From: Gaeumannomyces sp. JS-464
Taxonomy: Eukaryota; Ascomycota; Sordariomycetes; Magnaporthales; Magnaporthaceae
DNA: 64,000 nt
Direction of reading: 5' to 3'
Assembly: GCA_002197995.1 (NCBI GenBank)
Contig: NGZR01000005.1
Location: 1,488,001 to 1,552,000, forward strand
The notes under the pieces are model-generated. The model had not been told where the DNA came from, made no database searches, and saw only the letters and a program-made list of their open reading frames with translations. The translations under genes and the position numbers were made by a program. This document shows, piece after piece, positions 57,337 through 64,000 of the stretch (its first letter is position 1; every line of letters starts with the position of its first letter).

Positions 57337-58175
57337 CTATAGAGACCAAAGGACAGTGGATACTATGAGGATAAATCCCCAAAATGTTGGGATATAATAT
57401 GCCAAAGCAGATGACGACCCTTGCTCTCCTGTGGGCACGACGACCCCGCGATCGTCGTCCAGTCGCCCTTTTCGCACCCCAACCTGCCCAGCATCGCCGC
57501 CGAGACGTTCGCTGCCAGCTGCTTGGCCTCTGACCCGAAATCGCAAGCTTTCGCGACGCCGTCCTCCAGCACCGGGCACGGCACGCCGTGGTACATGGGG
57601 GAGCCCTCCTGACCTCCAAGACCCGGATCGCGCCCGCGGTCCCGTTGTCGAACCGCAGGCACGAAGACCTAACGCTGGCCTCGATGTCCGGGGCTCGGCC
57701 GCCGGGAGCCGTCCGGAACCAGCTCGTCCGGACGAAGCCGTTTGTGTCCGCCGTTCGGTTTGTTCTGCTGTTCCCGCAGCTTATTCCGAAACCGAACGAC
57801 CACGTGACGGCGAAGTTGGCCGTGGTCCCGTTGGTGATGTTGGTCGCGTCGATGTGGAAGAACCGGTTGTTTGGCGACGGCGGCAGCGTCGTGTAGTTGT
57901 CGGAGCCCGTGACGGCGAAATGGTGCCTCCAGAGCGAGGTCGTCTTTTCCGCATCCCGCCGGTCCATGTTCCAGAGGGCTATGGTGAGGCTCCAATTGAC
58001 CGGCGCCACGGCGTGGAGGTTGCTTATGCCGACGGACGATGGGGAAACCGGTCGGGGCGTACGTTTCGTTGCGGGGAAATACGAGGTCGACCTGGACGTC
58101 TGCTGGGATTGTCCTCTCAGCAGCGACCAGGCAAGCCAAAACATGACTGAGAATAGTGAGGATTAAAAGTGACAT
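57337..58175 (-). CDS. Secreted DUF7136-type protein, copy 2 (three frameshifts)
   Basis: A paralogue of 54540-55373. It has a signal peptide (MSLLILTILSHVLACLVA), then AERTIPADVQVDLVFPRNET, the same order as copy 1. The frame breaks just after APTGFPIV (near 58035); continues with VGISNLHAVAPVNWSL, NMTN-like sequons and CLRFDNGTAGAIRVLEV; breaks again (near 57615); continues SPMYHGVPCPVLEDG, SEAKQLAANVSAAMLGRL and CEKGDWTTIAGSSCPQESK; and breaks a third time near 57425 before a hydrophobic tail (YYIPTFWGFILIVSTVLWSL). KQLAANVSA is shared exactly with copy 1. It may be a gene with sequence errors, as elsewhere in this window, or a decaying duplicate. The stop at 57337 is taken because only that frame gives the expected anchor-like tail. 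Confidence 0.65.
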
Positions 58176-58580
58176 GTTGGGGTTGGTTACGTATGTGGAT
58201 TTGAGCAGCAGGTTAAAACCCACCCGGTTCAGTTGTGCCGGAATGTGATGGGGTTTAATAGCGGTTCCTGCCTGGGGCCACCCACCAAGTCGGCCAAGAC
58301 AGGCCGTCATTCGATACCACATATAATACAGTTACATCCTACCATAGCTTGCATAGCCTGATAGCGCTTACGTGATGGTTCCCAGCCCCCTACCAGGGCC
58401 TACTGCTAGGAGTTTGGAGGTCCGCTGACCCAAAGCCTGTGGTTCTTGGATGATACCGAGATGTGCCAAGATGTCGAAATTTACCCTCGCCAAGGCTACA
58501 CTTATATATACATCCCACCCGTCGTCTACGAAACGCTGTCTGTTTTATATACTGAAATTGTTACAGATGCGCCTTTCGCC
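58176..58580. other. Intergenic region
   Basis: About 400 bp between DUF7136 copy 2 and the second Zn2Cys6 factor's stop; promoter of copy 2. Nothing else was recognised. Confidence 0.4.
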
Positions 58581-61500
58581 TTAGAAGTTGAACGTTCCCC
58601 ACGGCTGGCCTCCATTGCTTGTCGCCTGGGCAGAAGCACCGTCGCCACCGCCGTCGCCGGCACTTTGGCCATACCCCAGCGGGTCCGCCGGACCGTTCAC
58701 CTGGACAAACTCCTGGACAAGCGCGTCCATCTCCGCCTCGGCCCAGCCCAGGTCGGCATGGCCCCGGGTAGAATATGCGTTGAGGCCGGGACTCGGGTTC
58801 CCCAGCCCGTCGCCGCCACGGACCGAAGGGCTGCCTCGGTGTGGGAGAACCGTCGTTGTCGTCGGGTCCGCCGCCTGGGGGCTCCTGCTCTGACGCCCGT
58901 CCACGCGCCTCCTCTTGCCACGGGCATCGTCCCCGTTGGGTGGAGAAAGCGACTGCACGAGCGAGCTTGGTGGGACTGTTGATGGTGTTGCCGTTGCCGC
59001 CGCCGTCGCCGCAGTCGTACTAGCCGACATCTCGCCGCCGTCATCCTCGACGAAACCGAAACCGGGCCTGTGGCTGCTGCTGCTGCTGCTGCTGCCGCCG
59101 CCGCTGCCGACCACCCACTGGCTCGACGTCGACTTGCCGCAGCCCAGCGGCCTCACGAAGGGCAGCCACTCGGACGACATGCGGGCCGTCAAGGGCGGCG
59201 GCGGGTGCGCGTCGTCGACGCGGCGCGAGACGGCGGTGCGCACCAGGATGGGGATCTTGTGCGTGAAGCGCGGGACCCCCTGGCGCTCGGCCGGCGAGAT
59301 CCGGACAGCCGACTGGATGCCGTGGTGCTCGAGGTCCAGCATGAGCTGCAGGAAGAAGGCGCGCGCGACGGGGTGCGTGGCGCTGACCGTCTCGGTGCGC
59401 CGCACGATGTACTCGAGGTTCTCGCGGCAGCCGGGCCACAGCTCCGGTGACGACGACGGCTGGGGTTGTTGTTGTTGCTGTTGTTGTTGTTGTCGCCGCT
59501 GCTGCTGCCGCCCTCGCTGTCCCTGATGAGCATCATGTACACCATGGCAGCGCAGTAGAGCGCCAGGGCGGCGAGGGGGCTGCGGTGCTGGTAGGTGGTC
59601 GACGACGGCGGCGGGGAGGCTGCCACGACGCGCATGATCTTAACAATCTCGTGCGCCGACATGAGCACGCGCGCGTGGCTGGCGTGCTTGATTTCGGGCG
59701 CCAGCCCGTGCGCCTCGGCGCGGTCGACGGCGGCCAGGTGCAGGCAGATGACGGAGGCGTGCAGGTTGAGGCGCACGTGCATGGGCCCGCCGAGCTGCCG
59801 GTCGAGCTGGCTCGGCTGGCGCCGGTGGTCGCCGCCGCCGCCGCTGTGGCGCCGCGACCGGCACGCGGGCAGCGACATGAAGCTGCTCAGCAGCAGGTTG
59901 TCGATCTCGCGGTGCCGCCTCCAAAAGGCCCCGTGCTCGAGGTCGCCGCCGCCGTCGTTGCCGCGCGTTCGGTTGACGTGCGCCAGGAGCAGGTTGAAGA
60001 TGTGGCAGACGCCGACCGCGCTGGAAAATGGCGAGTAGGCCGTGGCGCCGCCCATGAACAGGCTCGAGAGCTTCCCCATCTTCTCCTCCTGCCCACGCTC
60101 GAATGCCTCTTCTGAGCAAGGGAGGTTGGTCGAGATCTGCAGAAGCGTCAGAAAGCACTGCTATGCAGCAGGGACACACGCGGCACAAGGTCGAGGACGT
60201 ACCGTGGCTGTGTCGATGATGCCGGGCCACCCGGAATAGATGGAAACGTGGCTGTTGACGCAAAAGGAGGCCCAAAACGTCCTCCGGCTGCTCTCATCTT
60301 GTCAGCGTTGCCCATGTTGCGCCTGTCTTGATTCGTGATTTCGGGCACGGTCAGGGGTAAAAAGGCCACTCGAAGCACATACCGCTCCTCAAGCTCAAGC
60401 CAGCTCTGGGCTGGCAATACCGTCGGCATCATCCGCATTTCGTATTCGGGGTCGTCTAGCCTGTGGAGGCCCATAATGTTACAAAGCCTCACGGCTCGCG
60501 CGCAGCTCATGGCGGATCGCGTGAGTAGCAGGCATCGAGCCTCGTACGTGGCCACGAAAACCCAGGCCTGCGCGTGAGCCACAGTGATGAAGTGCTCGCC
60601 GACTCCCTAAATGCCTTTCTGTCAGTATACAGAAAAGGAGGTGGATAGCGCTGCCGGGATAACCCACTCTGAGCTCGTCAGCCTCGAGATACTGGCGTGC
60701 TCTCCGGTAAAAGACTTCGTGATAGCTCTGATACTTGGGGTGCTCGTTGGCAGCGATAGCCCAGATGGCGTACTGGAGGCACATGGGCGGCCGCATATGA
60801 GGCGCCGAGTGAAAGGCCTGGAGGTAGCGCGCCGGATGCAGCACGGGGCAAATGTCCTGCTGGTTGGCGAAATACCAGTTGTGCCTTTTAAGAGGCCCGT
60901 CAGTCGACCGTCTTATGCGGGCCATTGTCCGAGCACGCAGACGAGACTTACAGGTCCTCGATCATGTCAAAAGGCGGCGCCGATTCGAACAGGCCCAACC
61001 CCATCAACTGTGCGCCAAACATGTTGTCGTCGGTGACGAAGTCGCTGTCGAAGCCGGGGGTTCCTCCATGGCCCGAGAAGCCGTCGAGACCGAGCCCCAT
61101 GTCGGGTTCCGGTTGCGAGAAGCAGCCGTCCTCGACGAGGTTGGCGAAGGCTCGACTGGGGGTGCTATCCTGCTGGACAGCCTCAGTGCTCTCCCCGGAC
61201 ACGACGACGGCAGGAATCTCGCCAGGGCCTGCCGTCGCGGCCACGGTCTTGTCGGGTTTTGCCCGCCCATCTGCCGAGTCCTTGGACTTGGCCGCGTCCC
61301 TGAGCACATCTTCAACGTGGGCTGTCGGCCGGCGGGGCGGTGTAAGTCCTTCTGTCCAAGCGCGGCTCACGCGAAGACACCACCGAGAAACATGTGTACA
61401 AAATGAAAAAGGAACAAGGAAAGGATGTAATTACCTAGACGGGCCTCCAACTCCCGAGCATGCCTCCGTCTGACCGTCACTTTCCTGCGCGATTCCGGGT

Positions 61501-61791
61501 AGACACACTCGATCTTGGCCCTTACGCAGCGGGCACAGGCTCCGCACTCGCGGCCGCACCGCAGCTTCTTGCTTCTGCATCCGACTAGTCCGGGCCAAAA
61601 AGGGCAAGTGAGTTAGCGCGGGGAGGAGAGCGGGAGGAGGGGGGAGGGGAACCGGACGCACCACAGGCCAATGGCTCTAACGCGGGAGTCGCAGCCGGGG
61701 CTGGGGCCGGAGCTGGAACCGAGACCGATGCCGAAGTCACATTGGGTTGTGACACCGACCCTGTAGGCCGCTTGGGATTCCGGCCGACCAT
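58581..61791 (-). CDS. Zn(II)2Cys6 transcription factor with fungal_trans-type middle domain
   Basis: Seven exons: 61791-61662, 61584-61435, 61351-60952, 60884-60668, 60606-60383, 60287-60203 and 60136-58581. Introns of 61-95 bp all keep the frame. The first intron cuts the zinc cluster, which reads ACVGCRSKKLRC then CGACARCVRAKIEC: C-x2-C-x6-C-x6-C-x2-C-x6-C, with one extra Cys in the loop. A basic linker with a short coiled coil follows (RRRHARELEARL). The regulatory domain has HNWYFANQQDICPVLHPARY, LQYAIWAIAANEHPKYQSYH, ARAVRLCNIMGLHRLDDPEY and RRRTFWASFCVNSHVSIYSG, typical of the fungal_trans (MHR) family. The tail is Ser/Asn/Gly-rich with a poly-Asn run. One C is missing near 59463 (C run before PELWPGCRENLEYIV). 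Corrected length is 920. Targets unknown. Confidence 0.88.
59461..59512. repeat. TTG/CTG trinucleotide tract coding poly-Asn/Ser
   Basis: Low-complexity triplet tract in the large last exon of the second regulator, read as Asn-Ser runs. The missing C of this gene lies beside it. Confidence 0.7.
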
Positions 61792-64000
61792 TGCTTTCTT
61801 TGGAAGAAGGGATGCTCAGATCAGGAGGGAAAGCCCAGGAATTGCCGTCTGCTAAGTTCACTTCCGCTTTCTTTTTTCTTTTGTTCTTTGAAGACAAGAC
61901 AGACAATGTCTGGTATCCTCCATGGTTGATCTTGCCATGTCTGCCTGGACGAGAGGATGTTGACGCCTCCGGAGGATGCTGGCCGGAGCTGACCCCGGGC
62001 TCGGACTTCTCGATCGGACGGATGTTGCCCCGAGTGCCGGAGCCAACGCTTAGCTAACCGTGTCAAATGCACGTGATACTGGGCGTCTTTGGCCTGAGGT
62101 GCCCCTGCAATGAGCGACAGCATGCACATCATCCACCAGCTTGTTCCTCCCGCTGCTGCCGCTAACGCCATGACAATCCGATGCCAACCCGCCAGAGCCG
62201 ACTCCAAGCCTGCTCGATCTTGCTATATGCCAAAAAAAAAAAAAAAAAAAAAAAGTCAGGCCAGCTGATGGACAGCTCACAGCGAGGCTAGCCAGCAAAC
62301 AACGAACTGTCAGGTCCAGCGAAGCCCCTAACGGTCTGACACCGCCAAAGCGCCCCCTCATGTCAGGCGCCACTGGTCTCCTGCCCAATTTAGCGCAGCC
62401 CCTTGAATCGGGGACTTGTGATTGACGGCGTCAAACGTTTTGTGGATGCGGATTAAAATATAAAAAATATAAAAATATAAATAAAAAGCAGGCTAGCCAC
62501 CATGCATTATTTAGACCATGGCGAAGTGGAAAGACCATGGCAAAGCTACGGCTGCCATCATCAGAAGCATACCGCCACGCTCCGCCTGGCCTGCCTTGCC
62601 TCGAGTCCTCCGCACGCTTCTATCATTCAGCCAAGGCCTTGCCCTCGACCCCTTTCCCTTCCATTCATTCCCTGGGCTGACGGGGAAGCCCGCTAGTCCA
62701 AGCAGGCGACCACATAGGAGGTAGGTACCTAAGTAGGTAGGTACGTAGGTAACTAGCTCACGCTGCAGGCAAAAAGTACGCATCTCATCGAAAAGATATG
62801 CGTCACGAGCTGCGTCTCCATGTACCTACCCGCCGCGCCTAGGCAAGGCTGCAGAGTCCCGCAAGGACAGAGACAAGGCCCAGGAAAAGAGAAACATACA
62901 AAGTCATCTTCACCCACATGCTGGATGGACCAAGAAAAAAAAAAAAGGCAGCCATCAATGCACCAAATGTCTGACGTCTGACGCTTTTCCCCTTCACCGC
63001 CGTTCTTCCGCCATCCGTGCTACTAGTAGCACCTCTCTGCAAGCTATTTGCGCAACGTGCATTGCTCTAGAAGAGAACTAAAAGCTGTCCGCGCCGCCTC
63101 TCACGGTGCAGCATGGTCTTATTGGCGCCACGTTATCTATCAAAAGACACAAGCTCTGGCCGCTAGACGCGCGACGGCGCCACGAGGTGACGGCAGCTAA
63201 TATAATGGGTGTTGAGGCTTGTATGCACAGAACAGTGCGAGATGAATGGGTACCTACTAGGTATGGGAAGGGGTGTGCCCGCCGTCGTTCTTCCTCCCCG
63301 CCGCCGCACGCGCCGGGAGAGGGACAAGGCGGGGAGAGAGGTGTGTTGCCGCTTGCATGGGTTGACAGCTCGGGGTGATGGGGGAAAAAAAAGAAGGTCA
63401 GAAAGTACAAGACAGCCCCAAAAGGCCACTGGAGCTAGCTCTGTTGTCACCCTAGTGTCGTACAGCTCACCGCTCGAAGGCAGCTAGCGGCCGAGCCGTC
63501 TTGGAGGTCAGTTGCCTCCATCTACCAGCCGTAGGCATTCCTCAAAGGCAAACTAGGCTATCATCGTTCGAGTGGCCGTCGCGTCACAACGCGTTGGATG
63601 CCGGTCTGGGGGATGTATACCGACCGGCCGACCGACCGACTCCCTCGCCCGCGCTACAAGACGCTCCTTCGGCAGGTTAGGCCGCGTCTCAGAGATGCGA
63701 TGCATCGTATGCCGCAGAGCGTCCATCATGCACCACGCTCACTCCCGGCAGGCAAGGAGGGAGGCTTGGTCAGCCGGTTTGGCTAGCGGCAATGCAATAT
63801 GGATGGCTGGGGGAGGAGGAGAGGAGGCGTCCGGCATCGCTGGAGTCCACGTCCGAGGCGGGGACACGACACCCCCATCCCGCCTTCCCACATCTACATC
63901 TACCGTATTGTCTAATGCTGGCTCCTTTATACCTCGCCCGTGATGCACGACAGCCTGGCGTGCAACTGCGGCTTGCATTCTTCCCTGTGTCGGAGCCGGG
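61792..64000. other. Intergenic region with simple repeats
   Basis: 2.2 kb without a convincing gene. Contains a 23-base poly-A run (62232-62254), an AT-rich stretch (62452-62488), TAGG blocks (62715-62756, 63249-63264), and a tandem GACCG run (about 63618-63641). The left end should carry the promoter of the Zn2Cys6 factor. No RNA gene recognised. Confidence 0.4.
62715..62756. repeat. TAGG tetranucleotide block
   Basis: About ten TAGG-like units with an internal GGTACC and TACGTA. Related to the block at 38839-38866. Confidence 0.7.

Noticed and set aside
1..64000. RIP-mutated transposon relics
   Set aside because: No AT-rich islands with TpA excess or transposase/reverse-transcriptase motifs were noticed; composition stays GC-rich outside short tracts.

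Overview
The window is nuclear DNA from a filamentous ascomycete, most likely a member of the Sordariomycetes. Supporting signs are GC-rich coding exons cut by short introns (about 49-265 bp) with GT..AG borders, several with a GCTAAC-like branch site; Zn(II)2Cys6 regulators; and close recall-level similarity of Rse1, Snx41, Ctr9 and mL67 to Neurospora-type proteins. No operons, CRISPR arrays or intact transposons were seen.

Layout, left to right. 1-300: N-terminus of an MFS permease (-), cut by the window edge. 997-1159: possible 26-residue double-CxxC peptide (-). 3173-5111: 5-aminolevulinate synthase HEM1 (+). 6211-8001: bifunctional thiamine enzyme THI6 (-), sharing a divergent promoter with a Zn2Cys6 factor (8562-10979, +). 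11601-12856: zinc-ribbon/LysM/UBA-like protein (+). 13192-17291: splicing factor RSE1 (-), head to head with MSS51 (17696-19407, +). 20146-24820: cohesin factor PDS5 (-). 27465-29357: Ser/Thr-rich surface protein (+). 30552-31866: mRNA guanylyltransferase CEG1 (-). 32626-34879: sorting nexin SNX41 (-). 36688-38407: membrane protein with a Pro/Gln- and Arg/Ser-rich tail (-). 39761-43493: Paf1-complex subunit CTR9 (+). 45508-47244: sulfotransferase-like P-loop protein (+). 47480-48457: mitoribosomal mL67 (-), divergent from HSP104 (49420-52196, +). 52771-52850: tRNA-Asp with a tiny intron. 53055-54106: prolyl-4-hydroxylase-like oxygenase (-). 54540-55373 and 57337-58175: two DUF7136-type secreted paralogues (-) flanking a broken chitinase-like 3' fragment. 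58581-61791: a second Zn2Cys6 factor (-). 61792-64000: intergenic DNA with simple repeats.

Most genes are housekeeping: transcription and RNA (CEG1, CTR9, RSE1), chromosome cohesion (PDS5), protein quality and traffic (HSP104, SNX41), mitochondria and cofactors (HEM1, MSS51, mL67, THI6). They are not one pathway. The only accessory-looking block is 53-58 kb, with secreted or surface proteins, a local duplication and a gene remnant.

A major caveat is that about a dozen of the genes carry single-base frameshifts, mostly one base missing from a short G or C run, even in genes expected to be essential. This looks like consensus error rather than gene decay, so the broken frames are annotated as genes. 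Family names come from recognising motifs by eye; no database search was run.
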